Positions 1 through 8,117 of a DNA stretch of 12,959 bases are shown one piece after another. Position 1 is the first letter of the stretch; every line of letters starts with the position of its first letter. The stretch spans positions 1 to 12,959 of the forward strand of contig LWDP01000074.1 in NCBI GenBank assembly GCA_002087915.1, in the 5' to 3' direction. The translations under genes and the position numbers were made by a program. A model generated the notes under the pieces. The model worked only from the letters and a program-made list of their open reading frames with translations, was not told the DNA's origin and made no database searches. This DNA comes from Enterospora canceri (lineage: Eukaryota; Microsporidia; Enterocytozoonidae).

Positions 1-1627
1 AATACAGTGTTTTAGTATATCTTAGGAAAGTACATATATTCATGGGTCATACACATTAAAACAATTATTTTTTAACTTTCCTTAAAAAGAAGTTGTTTTT
101 AGTGCATAACTTGAAATATCGTAGTAGTTCTGCTTTGTATCCTATTCAGATGGAAATCTAGAACAAATAACTAATGTAAATAGAACACTTACAATATTAC
201 TCAACATTTTTTTGCCTGTTAAAAATAACATTAAACAAATTCTCTGGCAGAAATATAACACCCTTGATTTGCATATGGCAAGTCAACGATTAAATAAATA
301 AGTGTTTATCAAACAAATATATTTTATTCAAACCATACTTATTATATAGGTACAATAATAACAAAAAATTGTTTATTTGTTTGCACTTTTTTTGTAAAAT
401 ACAGGCTGCTATTAGAAGAGACAGCGTATATTATAAACCATAATAATATAAAGTTATGTAAGTTATTACAAAAAACACATAATAATTATCTGAAGGTTTT
501 AAATTATATTAAACTATATTTAATCGTGTTTATGTATGTATATAAAAAGAAATAAGCTATTTTTTTAATATTTATAAGCTTATAAAACATTAAGAAACTT
601 TTAGTACTTTGCAGAAAAATACATGTTCCATATCTTACTATTGGTTAACAATCAAATATATAGAAATGACAATGTATTGTTCGGTCTAACAAGTATAATG
701 AAATAGTTTTATAAATGCAATTTATAGTTAATGTTTAAAGAGTGGAAAAACTATATATTTCTCAATTTATTATAACATTTAAAAATTGGATTGTTAGATG
801 TAAGTAGTTAATATACTGTAAATATAATAGAGATACACAATAAATATTTTGAGTTTATGAAGTTTTTTTCACTTTTGTATATGAATATAGTGCAAATAAA
901 TTAAAAACTGTATTGTATCTCGTGTTTCAATATAGTTATTTTCGGTAGCATTGCAGTATTACTGAAATCGTAACAATTTTTGCCAAGATCTAGTAGATTT
1001 TTAAAATTTAAAAATTAAATGTTTTAAACATATTATATTATGATCAAATCGCATATTAATTATTAATCTAAATATCACCTAGTATAAACCTAAATACACT
1101 CTAAAGTTATTCACGAACGTTCATCTTAAAGATGAAAAGTGGACATTAATACTTTTTATTGTTAAACAGGTATTAGAAAATTTATAAATGAATTAAAGTT
1201 GCACCTTGATATTTTTTATTAACGTTTCTGATTTATTAATATATTTTGTTTTAGATTATGACAATTCATTATATGAATTTGAGAAAAAGAGTTTACTATG
1301 CCGAATTATAATTTAATATGATATTATAGGTTTGTAGACCTTTTTAATTTTAGATTTTCTTACTTTATATACAATTTAAATACCAGGATGTAATTTTTAT
1401 TTATATAAAGATGCTTATTTAAACAATACTGAACTGTAGATATTTTTCGAAAATTGTTTGTTTTACCTTACATATTAATTCTCCCTGACATATACTAAAT
1501 CATATAATTTGTTACAATTCTTTAGATCAAATATCTATTTATACTTAAACTTTAAATAATTAATTAGCATGCTAAAGCATTTCTTGTATTTAAATATTGA
1601 TCTTGGTGAAATTATATTTTCTTGTGT

Positions 1628-1685
1628 TAAATCTAAGTCTTTTTTTAAATATAAAAAGATCAAACTTAAAAGAGACTTAGATTTA
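1628..1685. repeat. Inverted repeat with 13-bp perfect arms
   Basis: The arms at 1628-1640 (TAAATCTAAGTCT) and 1673-1685 (AGACTTAGATTTA) are perfect reverse complements across a 32-nt loop. One G-T wobble and four A-T pairs extend the stem inward. The arms are less purely AT than the surroundings, so a chance origin is less likely than for the A/T-only hairpins nearby. It could be a MITE remnant or a transcribed hairpin. No gene is adjacent. Confidence 0.5.
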
Positions 1686-3033
1686 GTGTGCTACTGACAT
1701 TAATATTTAATTTACGTCGTTTAAATACAAGAAGAACAAAACTAACTATTTCAAAATAATTGTTACCATGGTGATTATGGTAGTAATGTATCTACCCAAT
1801 ATAGGAGTAGATTTTAAATTATCAAAATAACAAAAATGGAATAAATATCTAAATGGAATACATGCGTGTATATTATGTAATTTAAAAGATTTATTCTCAA
1901 GGCTTCAAATCATTAAAACTTTATTTAAATATCTTTAACATAATATAGTCAATTAATAGGTGGTATTTTTTCTTCTATTTATTTATATTGCAATTAAAAT
2001 ATATAATTAGTATTGCAATAAGACTACCACTCTTATAATCTATATGTTTAGATTGTATCCATAATATTTTAATTTTTTCTTTAGATTATAATCCAACATT
2101 ATGTTTGTCTTAAGATCACAAGTAAGCAAACTTGATGTTAAAATATTTTACTGTTAGTAGTTTAAAGACATCACAAACTTTAACCATATAGTTGTTGATA
2201 ATGTAGGTTTTTTCTAAATATATTTATTTTATTCAAGTCCTTTATATGTATTTTGCTATTTTCCAAAACTTAAAATAACAATATTGGTTTTGATGATACT
2301 CTGTTTTTGATTGCTTTTTTTATCAACATCTTGCTTTTTATATGTTAGTAAACAATTTTTCAGCATGTCATTTTATGTAATATGATAAGATCAAGTATTA
2401 CAAGATTAGTGAAAACGAAAAAATAGTTGTTAGTTGTTTCTATTTTGGTATATTCTACTAACCTTTTACGTCTTATTATCAATTTTTGTTGCGACAAGTT
2501 ACTGAAAATGTTTTGACTGAATATATAAATATATCTAAAACGGTTAGTTTATTATAATACTTTTGGCGGTTTATTAAGTTTAATCACTATCATAACAAGA
2601 AGTCAATAGTATTTCACAAAAAAACAAAAATTACGGATGATAAAAATACAAATATGTACTTGTTTCGATTTGTACGCTATTGATCAATTGGATTTTAGTA
2701 ATAGATTGTACTGTATTTTTTGTTACTAAAATGAATACTTCTGGCTTATTCTAACACTAATATCTGCTTTAAGCAACAAACCAAATATACTTCGAATAAA
2801 AGTAAAATATCACAATCGTGATGTGGCATTGTTGTAATCTAACCATAGCTTATTTAATAACAATATCATTCAAAATCGCATATAGGGATTGAGAACATCT
2901 ATCACAAAAATCTAGTTACATACATGATTTAAAAATAATCATTAAAAATATTTTATTCTTAGTACTTAACTTGAGCTGTACCTGCTAAAAGTTTCTATGT
3001 AATTAATGTAGTCGTATATGCGTTTATCTTATA

Positions 3034-3062
3034 AAAATAAAATAAAAAACTTATTTTATTTT
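3034..3062. repeat. A/T-only inverted repeat with 12-bp arms
   Basis: Arms 3034-3045 (AAAATAAAATAA) and 3051-3062 (TTATTTTATTTT) are perfect reverse complements with a 5-nt loop. Composed only of A and T in an AT-rich background, it is probably low-complexity sequence rather than a functional element. Confidence 0.4.
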
Positions 3063-4059
3063 AATCCATACCATCATTATATACCTTAAATCGGGATACA
3101 TAAATCTGCTATCTTAATAAACATTCCTTTATGATATTATTTATATTCTGGATTAAAGAAATTCAACAGTATACATTGGTATATTTAGTTTTTAAGTTTT
3201 ATTTGGTTTCTTTCTTTTAAATGTGACAACACATATCTTTTTAAAAATAAATTAAGTAAGTATAATATATACTAAATAGATAATTTTGTGAAGATAAAAC
3301 AAGATTTATTAAAGTGTAATTCGTGTATTTGTTTTATCCCTGTTGCTAAAAAGAATGAATCACTTTTATTTTGAATATTTATAAAAAATTTTAGTACATG
3401 ATTTTTTAATATACAGTAGGTGTTAAGTAATTGAAATCCTTATAAATAGGATAGTTTTTAAAAACTTACAAAATAAATTCAAATCGGTACTCGAAATGCC
3501 ATTTTGTGTTTTTTAAGAATGTAAATGAGCATAAAACCATATCATAATGCGATAAAAAGAGTAGTAACGGAACATTGGGCATATTCAAAAAGTGGTATGT
3601 TTTCTCTATACATGAAACTGAAAGTAAATGGAAACACTCAACATCAGTGATCACATGAATGAAATAGAAAAAATATTGGTACAGGTACTGCAACAATATG
3701 AAAATAAATACATGTATAATATGGATTGTGCTGCTAAGATGGGATTATAAGTGTCGGTCGGTATAAGTTGAGCCTGTTTTAAGATACTTTATTGTCTCAT
3801 GTTGCCTTTAAAGCAAGAAAGATGGCACATCAAGAAACTAACGAATAATCTATAAACAGCCGATCATAAGAATTGAATTACATAATTATACACAAGAGAG
3901 CGACTCTACAACACCTGAAACCATCAAATTAGTGTATAAAGAATGGATATAAAGCATCAAAAACAAGATAATCCTCGTCTTCTCCACTGAAACATTTGTA
4001 ATGAATCGTTTTACCCGCATAAATACCCATACACCTAGTTTTAGACCGAAAGTTGCTGC

Positions 4060-4409
4060 TTAAGGAACCAAAATCGGCAGATTACCCTGTATCAACAGTA
4101 GTTGTGATTGTGGTAAGGATAACAAACCTAAACAAACCGTTTCAAATATAAATTGGGTATAGAAATCCCCATATTTTCTGCCACGGATGGATCGCGTTGC
4201 ATGTCTCATATAGCCATTAAGACGCCAAACCCATCGTTTTTGAGGTTTTTTTGGAGGCATTGGCTTGGTCGTCGTTAAATGGTTCGTTTCGCTCCTGCCT
4301 CTGCTATCAGCTCATCCTCAGATTCCTCGAAGTATTCAAGATACACTTTGTAAAGTAATTCAATAGCACTAGATATGGGGTTAAAACTTATTATGCAACA
4401 ACATGTCAT
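4060..4409 (-). pseudogene. Probable frameshifted PIF/Harbinger-type transposase N-terminal remnant
   Basis: Two adjacent minus-strand frames look like pieces of one protein. The upstream frame (ATG at 4409, stop at 4275-4277, 44 aa) ends in an acidic stretch, EDELIAEAGAKR. The second (ATG at 4260, stop at 4060-4062, 66 aa) begins MPPKKPQKRWVWRL and continues to RKYGDFYTQF. An acidic leader, then a basic patch, then R-x-W-V-x-R-L and, about 25 residues on, YGDF resembles the N-terminal region of animal PIF/Harbinger nucleases as I remember it. The downstream catalytic DDE region is not visible, and the second frame decays into an unremarkable hydrophobic tail. The frame change between the pieces suggests a dead copy, although a tiny intron is possible. 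Assignment rests on pattern memory only; alternatively these are exons of an unrelated host gene. Confidence 0.35.
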
Positions 4410-4487
4410 ATTTTAGGTAAAAACGTATTAAAGTTGCTTCATGGAAACTAAAAGTAAAATAATCTATTTTAAAACGCATTCCACTAG

Positions 4488-4493
4488 TTTATT
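4488..4493 (-). terminator. AATAAA poly(A) signal overlapping the stop of gene A
   Basis: Plus-strand TTTATT reads AATAAA on the minus strand and contains the TAA stop codon of gene A (GAA TAA A). No other AATAAA is seen in the first tens of bases downstream, so this is the best candidate 3' processing signal for A. It implies a very short 3' UTR. Confidence 0.5.
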
Positions 4494-5868
4494 CATCCGT
4501 TGTGTACGTGATCTCGTCTTCTACTGTGCTTATGCAACAGCACAATCCTATAATCTTATACCACATACTTGTGAACATTCCTGGCTCATCATATGACTTA
4601 GATGACACTGTTGATTGCTGTGATGTCTCAGCAGAGTCCTGAACAGACACCTTGTCAATCACCTTATCAGATTCCTTATCAGCCTCCTTAGATGGAGATA
4701 GTCGAGCAACTTCCTGTGGAGACATCGAATTTGATTTCAGGATGCAGGCACGGATTGATTTCTGTACGGTAGGCTGGGCTGGGCCTTGTACAACTACTAT
4801 CTGTGCTGGCTTCTCCTTAGAAATCTGAGTTGATTCTGGGGTTTTCTTCTGAAGAGATTCATAGCTGGCCAACAATGCCTTTCTCTCAACAAAGATCTCT
4901 GATGGTGTTCTTTTACACCCCTTGGTAGATGAATGTTGAATGGGACGGTGATGGATTGGAAGAGGATGCTCTGATGGCTTTGGATCCGACAGCCTTTGCA
5001 TCGATGAACCCTCCTCATTCTTTACCTTTACATCAACTACTTCATTCTTTGTTTTTACATCAACTACTTCATTTTTGACACTTACATCAACCACCTCACT
5101 CTTTACCTTTACATCAACCACCTCATCCTTTTCACCTGACAGTGATATCAACTTCTTTAGTGCTTCGCTTGTATCTTCGCTGATACGCTCTATTTCCTCT
5201 TTGCTCAAATCAGGTGCTGCCTTTGTAATAGGCGCATTTCCATTCCAGAAGACGTATGGTGAAGCCTCAATCTTCATATTTTGGCCATCCCAGGAGCACA
5301 TGAACATCGCTGCTGTTTTATTGTCCTTATTTGCTCTCTCCCTTGCCTGTCTAATTGCACGTGCTGCTTCCTTAGCTGCCTTAGCCTTTATTTTCTTTCT
5401 CATTTTCAGCTTCTTATCAGAGACTGGATCCTTTAGGTTGTCATCCAGAAGAATCACCTTATTGTCATTGAAGGTAGCCTTTGGTTTCTGTGTATTTTGA
5501 TCAATATCCTTTTCTTTATCAGGACTCTTCTTGTCAATATCTTTATTAGGGGTCGCCTTGTCAACGTCTTTCTCTTTATCAGGGCTCTTTTTATCAATAT
5601 CCTTTTCTTTATCGGGGCTCTTCTTGTCAACGTCTTTATCAGGGCTCTTCTTGTCAACTTCTTTCTCAGGGCCTGTTCGATCACCAGGCGGGGCCTTTGG
5701 GTCGATCTCGCTGTTCCCATCTGCAGCTGGGACTTCGCTCGACTGGGGCCACAGGGCTGCCAGCTGTTGCACGACTGTAGCTGTTATGGTGTACGCGTGG
5801 CATAGCAAGAGCGCTTCAACCACTAGCGTAAACATATTCCATAGAAAATTAGTCAACAACATGAACAT
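4489..5868 (-). CDS. Gene A: N-terminally hydrophobic protein with KSPDK and VVDVKVKN tandem repeats, unknown family
   Basis: I do not recognise this gene. The frame is open beyond the ATG at 5868, but upstream codons are TTG-led and not a eukaryotic start, so 459 aa is the ATG-initiated length. Residues 1-40 are hydrophobic (VVEALLLCHAYTITATVV) and look like a signal peptide or membrane anchor. Residues 70-121 carry five imperfect repeats of about 10 residues, four with KSPDK (Ser75, 84, 95, 115) and one with ATPNK. These are proline-directed kinase-type sites like those in neurofilament tails. A SIM-like VILLDD lies at 138-143, a basic Ala-rich helix at 152-182, four 9-residue EVVDVKVKN repeats at 249-284, CILK at 375-378, and a C-terminal WYKIIGLCCC at 436-445 that could be palmitoylated. 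It diverges from gene B across 239 bp containing CRE sites. No intron is needed. The simple repeats and two arrays argue for a disordered, rapidly evolving protein. A chance ORF is unlikely at this length. Confidence 0.75.
   Translation of the reverse strand: MFMLLTNFLWNMFTLVVEALLLCHAYTITATVVQQLAALWPQSSEVPAADGNSEIDPKAPPGDRTGPEKEVDKKSPDKDVDKKSPDKEKDIDKKSPDKEKDVDKATPNKDIDKKSPDKEKDIDQNTQKPKATFNDNKVILLDDNLKDPVSDKKLKMRKKIKAKAAKEAARAIRQARERANKDNKTAAMFMCSWDGQNMKIEASPYVFWNGNAPITKAAPDLSKEEIERISEDTSEALKKLISLSGEKDEVVDVKVKSEVVDVSVKNEVVDVKTKNEVVDVKVKNEEGSSMQRLSDPKPSEHPLPIHHRPIQHSSTKGCKRTPSEIFVERKALLASYESLQKKTPESTQISKEKPAQIVVVQGPAQPTVQKSIRACILKSNSMSPQEVARLSPSKEADKESDKVIDKVSVQDSAETSQQSTVSSKSYDEPGMFTSMWYKIIGLCCCISTVEDEITYTTDE
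5017..5124 (-). repeat. 27-bp coding tandem repeat (four copies) in gene A
   Basis: Four in-frame 27-nt units encode EVVDVKVKS, EVVDVSVKN, EVVDVKTKN and EVVDVKVKN (residues 249-284). Units differ by point changes but not by length, which fits a minisatellite kept in frame by selection on the protein. Three of the four units, read into the next Glu, create the SUMO-conjugation consensus hydrophobic-Lys-x-Glu (V-K-S/N-E). Confidence 0.85.
5506..5661 (-). repeat. Coding tandem repeat encoding DKKSPDK(EK)D units in gene A
   Basis: About five imperfect units of 27-33 nt encode residues 70-121. The longer unit is DKKSPDKEKDI/V and the shorter one lacks the EK dipeptide. One unit has diverged to DKATPNKDI. 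Length differences are multiples of three, so the frame is preserved. The repeated KSPDK core is a proline-directed phosphorylation-type site. Confidence 0.85.
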
Positions 5869-5913
5869 GCAAAACAAAACAAACTTGTTTTAAACGGCTC
5901 AAACAATCTGAGA

Positions 5914-5929
5914 CAGATGACGTCATCTG
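5914..5929. promoter_or_regulatory. 16-bp palindromic CRE (CAGATGACGTCATCTG)
   Basis: The full consensus CRE TGACGTCA at 5918-5925 sits inside a perfect 16-bp palindrome. This is the canonical CREB/CREM/ATF bZIP dimer site. Its position just upstream of gene A fits a core-proximal activator site for both divergent genes. Confidence 0.7.
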
Positions 5930-5937
5930 GGACTGCC

Positions 5938-5942
5938 ATTGG
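5938..5942 (-). promoter_or_regulatory. Inverted CCAAT box
   Basis: ATTGG on the plus strand gives CCAAT on the minus strand (GCACCAATGGC context), between the two CRE-like sites. CCAAT next to CRE is a common NF-Y/CREB arrangement. The five-base core alone would be weak evidence; the clustering is what supports it. Confidence 0.5.
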
Positions 5943-5963
5943 TGCAATTTTTGCTCTGTTTGA

Positions 5964-5971
5964 TGACGTAA
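5964..5971 (+). promoter_or_regulatory. Second CRE-like site (TGACGTAA)
   Basis: TGATGACGTAAT matches the ATF/CREB variant TGACGTAA and shares the preceding GATGACGT with the palindromic site 50 bp away (five helical turns between equivalent bases). It is closer to gene B. Confidence 0.5.
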
Positions 5972-6107
5972 TAAGCAAGATACCAAAATATTATGTAATT
6001 TGTTTTGGATTTTTTTATTGCTGGATATTCTACTAGAATTGTGTTGGTAGTCTGAAATAGATCAGTTTGATCAGAAATGGATCAAGTTTAAGCTTGTGTG
6101 GGTTGTT

Positions 6108-7358
6108 ATGAAAATATACACCTTAATTATCAATATGAAGTTTGTATTAATACTATTCATTTTGACAAGTGTGCAACTTCAAATAACGTACTATCTAAGT
6201 AGCCACTATAAGCACGTACTAGAACAGAACATACTAAAGCATTTGACTGAAGCAGAACACCTTAATGGATATGAATTTATGACCACTAAGATTCAATACA
6301 TTCTGAAGATTGGTAAAGAATTGTTTGTGGTGCGAACCAAATTGCAATGTAGAGTTGAAACAAGTGGTACGACACTACCGTACAGTGATGAGCAGGCAGG
6401 AGAAACTATAGGAAGAAGAAAAGTATCAAATGAAATAATTGAAGTAACAAATAGGTTGATTGGATTTAGGTTTGCATTAGATAGGACATTTAGGGTATTT
6501 TGTGTTGAGTTTACAGCAGAGGATACTGTAAATGGCCATCAGCTGAAAACATCATTCACATACAATATTGAAATGGCCAAATTAATGTTATGTGATGTTG
6601 ATAGAAATAAAGGCTGGTATGAAAAAATGACAAGAATAGATGACTCAGATATAGGAATATGCAAACGTGAAGGAATGCCACAGACTTCGTGTCTGTTTAA
6701 AAGCGTGGCTAATGTTATTTACTCAATGATCAGGTTATTGTACGAAGATGATCAGAAAGAAAGCACATCAAGAGTAAGACGATGCAGGAGCGATGATGAA
6801 TCAGGATCAGAAGTTAAAGTACCTAAGAGTGTGATGAAACCAGGATTATTCACAGGTAAGAAATGTATAAAAGAAAAATCAGCTAAGAAAACGAGTGGAG
6901 AGAAGCAGAGTGTTCAATTCAAGGAAGAAACCAATATTCGGTTGTATGCTAGCACAAGAATAAGAAGATCAGATAGCAGTGAACCAACGAGAAGACATGT
7001 ACGTAAATTTGGCGAAGAAGGTGCAAAAAGATACAAGAAATTAGTAACTGAAGTTACAACATTGGTGTTGCAATACGAAGGAGATGAAGAATTTCCAAAG
7101 TTTGAGAAAACTGAGCCAACTAAGGCAGGAAGTGATGTTGATCTTGGAAGCAAAGCAGTTGCAATATTTCCAAGGTGTATTTTGGATAAAAATGAAGTAT
7201 TTCATGAATCAGATAATGATGGAGATGATTTATCCGATATTAAACCACCAAAATTCATTGTAGAGAAATGTGTGGAAGCTGAAGAAAATGGTTCTAGTGA
7301 TACAGATACAGTCATACTGGATCCATCAGATGAAGCATCTGGATCAAGTAACAATTAA
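6108..7358 (+). CDS. Gene B: signal-peptide-like N-terminus, Cys-containing domain and long charged tail, unknown family
   Basis: I do not recognise this protein. The frame opens earlier with GTG (6096), but the first ATG is at 6108 (416 aa). A second at 6135 (MKFVLILFILTSVQLQ, 407 aa) has A at -3 and begins exactly at a signal-peptide-like hydrophobic stretch, so it is a good alternative start. Residues 33-212 look folded, with Cys81, 132, 162, 185 and 195 and alternating hydrophobic segments. An RVRR site (222-225) follows. Residues 215-416 are charged and disordered-looking, with a SILK-like SVMK (241-244), a weak RVxF-like SVQF followed by RLY (268-280), and an acidic C-terminus with TVILD then SDE. 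The gene is single-exon and divergent from gene A. A CAG|GTAAG at 6853-6859 could act as a splice donor, but the frame reads through. A secreted domain joined to a tail with cytosolic-type docking motifs is odd, so topology is unclear. Confidence 0.8.
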   Translation: MKIYTLIINMKFVLILFILTSVQLQITYYLSSHYKHVLEQNILKHLTEAEHLNGYEFMTTKIQYILKIGKELFVVRTKLQCRVETSGTTLPYSDEQAGETIGRRKVSNEIIEVTNRLIGFRFALDRTFRVFCVEFTAEDTVNGHQLKTSFTYNIEMAKLMLCDVDRNKGWYEKMTRIDDSDIGICKREGMPQTSCLFKSVANVIYSMIRLLYEDDQKESTSRVRRCRSDDESGSEVKVPKSVMKPGLFTGKKCIKEKSAKKTSGEKQSVQFKEETNIRLYASTRIRRSDSSEPTRRHVRKFGEEGAKRYKKLVTEVTTLVLQYEGDEEFPKFEKTEPTKAGSDVDLGSKAVAIFPRCILDKNEVFHESDNDGDDLSDIKPPKFIVEKCVEAEENGSSDTDTVILDPSDEASGSSNN

Positions 7359-7362
7359 TAAA
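7357..7362 (+). terminator. AATAAA poly(A) signal overlapping the stop of gene B
   Basis: AATAAA begins within the TAA stop codon of gene B (7356-7358). It is the earliest candidate 3' processing signal. The assembly-duplicated segment begins at its last base, so the downstream context is the same in both copies. Confidence 0.45.
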
Positions 7363-7659
7363 CAAATCAAATATGAAATTTTATAATGTGGTTTATAGTT
7401 AGAAATAGGGTGTCGTGATCTACACATCCTTTCATAAGTTGTCAAATCAGTTAACCTGTCAAATTTGAATATTTAGGAAAATACTAAAACCTGGGTATCT
7501 TAATAAGTAACTAGGGTGTGATGTAAAGCAAGACTATTCAGTTAAGAACAGCAATGACTAGTTTGTAGCTACAATTCCATCAAGTCTCGATATGGTTGAT
7601 TAAGATTACATTAATCATCAAATATTTTAGGTGAAGCATAGCTAATGATCTTACTTAAT
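7362..7659 (+). repeat. 298-bp direct repeat, copy 1 (probable unmerged contig overlap)
   Basis: This copy runs from ACAAATCAAATATG to ATCTTACTTAAT and is repeated base for base at 7661-7958, separated by a single N. Perfect identity together with an N exactly at the junction points to an assembly joint rather than a biological duplication. The true 3' flank of gene B probably contains this segment once. It holds no ORF or RNA gene that I can see. Confidence 0.9.
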
Positions 7660-7660
7660 N
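7660..7660. other. Single-N scaffold gap
   Basis: One unknown base sits exactly between the two copies of the 298-bp repeat. It marks where two overlapping contigs were placed end to end. Confidence 0.9.
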
Positions 7661-7958
7661 ACAAATCAAATATGAAATTTTATAATGTGGTTTATAGTTA
7701 GAAATAGGGTGTCGTGATCTACACATCCTTTCATAAGTTGTCAAATCAGTTAACCTGTCAAATTTGAATATTTAGGAAAATACTAAAACCTGGGTATCTT
7801 AATAAGTAACTAGGGTGTGATGTAAAGCAAGACTATTCAGTTAAGAACAGCAATGACTAGTTTGTAGCTACAATTCCATCAAGTCTCGATATGGTTGATT
7901 AAGATTACATTAATCATCAAATATTTTAGGTGAAGCATAGCTAATGATCTTACTTAAT
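7661..7958 (+). repeat. 298-bp direct repeat, copy 2 (probable unmerged contig overlap)
   Basis: This is an exact copy of 7362-7659, offset by 299 bases. After it the sequence continues uniquely (TAACTGTTTCC). Coordinates downstream are therefore probably inflated by 299 bases relative to the real locus. Confidence 0.9.
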
Positions 7959-8117
7959 TAACTGTTTCCAGACTTATCCATGCCTTTATTATTGATCTGT
8001 TCATTTAAAATGCATTATTATCGTGTTTCATGCGTATATTACTCTTTTTAATCAGTGACTATTAGTTTTGCAAAATTTACACACTTGACCAGGAAAAACC
8101 CTTGCTAAAACATGTTT

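Larger units (their letters stand above)
1..3700. other. AT-rich intergenic stretch without a supported gene
   Basis: This stretch is extremely rich in A and T, with frequent stop codons in all six frames and no ATG-initiated reading frame with protein-like composition. I see no RNA gene, no transposase motif and no long direct repeat. The only structures I can point to are two small inverted repeats, listed separately. It contrasts visibly with the higher-GC, protein-coding island beginning near 4.5 kb. It could include introns or distal UTRs of genes outside the window, but nothing here shows that directly. Confidence 0.6.
5869..6107. promoter_or_regulatory. Putative bidirectional promoter between genes A and B
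   Basis: The 239 bp between the divergent ATGs contain a clustered set of animal promoter elements: a 16-bp palindromic CRE (5914-5929), an inverted CCAAT box (5938-5942) and a second CRE-like TGACGTAA (5964-5971). The first CRE lies only 46 bp from gene A's ATG, so A's 5' UTR must be short; B's ATG is 136 bp from the second site. No clear TATA box is present, which fits CRE/CCAAT bidirectional promoters. A four-codon upstream ORF (ATG at 6077, stop at 6089-6091) precedes B and might dampen its translation. Confidence 0.6.

Noticed and set aside
3466..3696. 76-codon minus-strand frame rich in Phe, Tyr, His and Leu
   Set aside because: It starts at TTG rather than ATG, its composition is what AT-rich noncoding DNA gives, and it has no motif.
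3932..4081. 50-codon stop-to-stop minus-strand frame containing YAGKTIHYKCFSGEDED
   Set aside because: Its composition looks protein-like and it might be a terminal exon linked to the 4060-4409 remnant, but no convincing splice sites or family match could be seen.
5075..5893. Three plus-strand frames opposite gene A
   Set aside because: They mirror gene A's repeats on the opposite strand (for example runs of LFLSTSFS), with low-complexity hydrophobic translations. They are shadows of the coding frame.
6853..6859. CAGGTAAG in gene B as a splice donor or acceptor
   Set aside because: The coding frame continues uninterrupted with the same composition for 500 bp after it, so an intron is unnecessary.
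7362..7958. 298-bp duplication read as a biological tandem repeat or LTR pair
   Set aside because: Perfect identity with a single N exactly at the junction is far better explained by unmerged contig ends, and no element features (primer-binding site, target duplication) are present.
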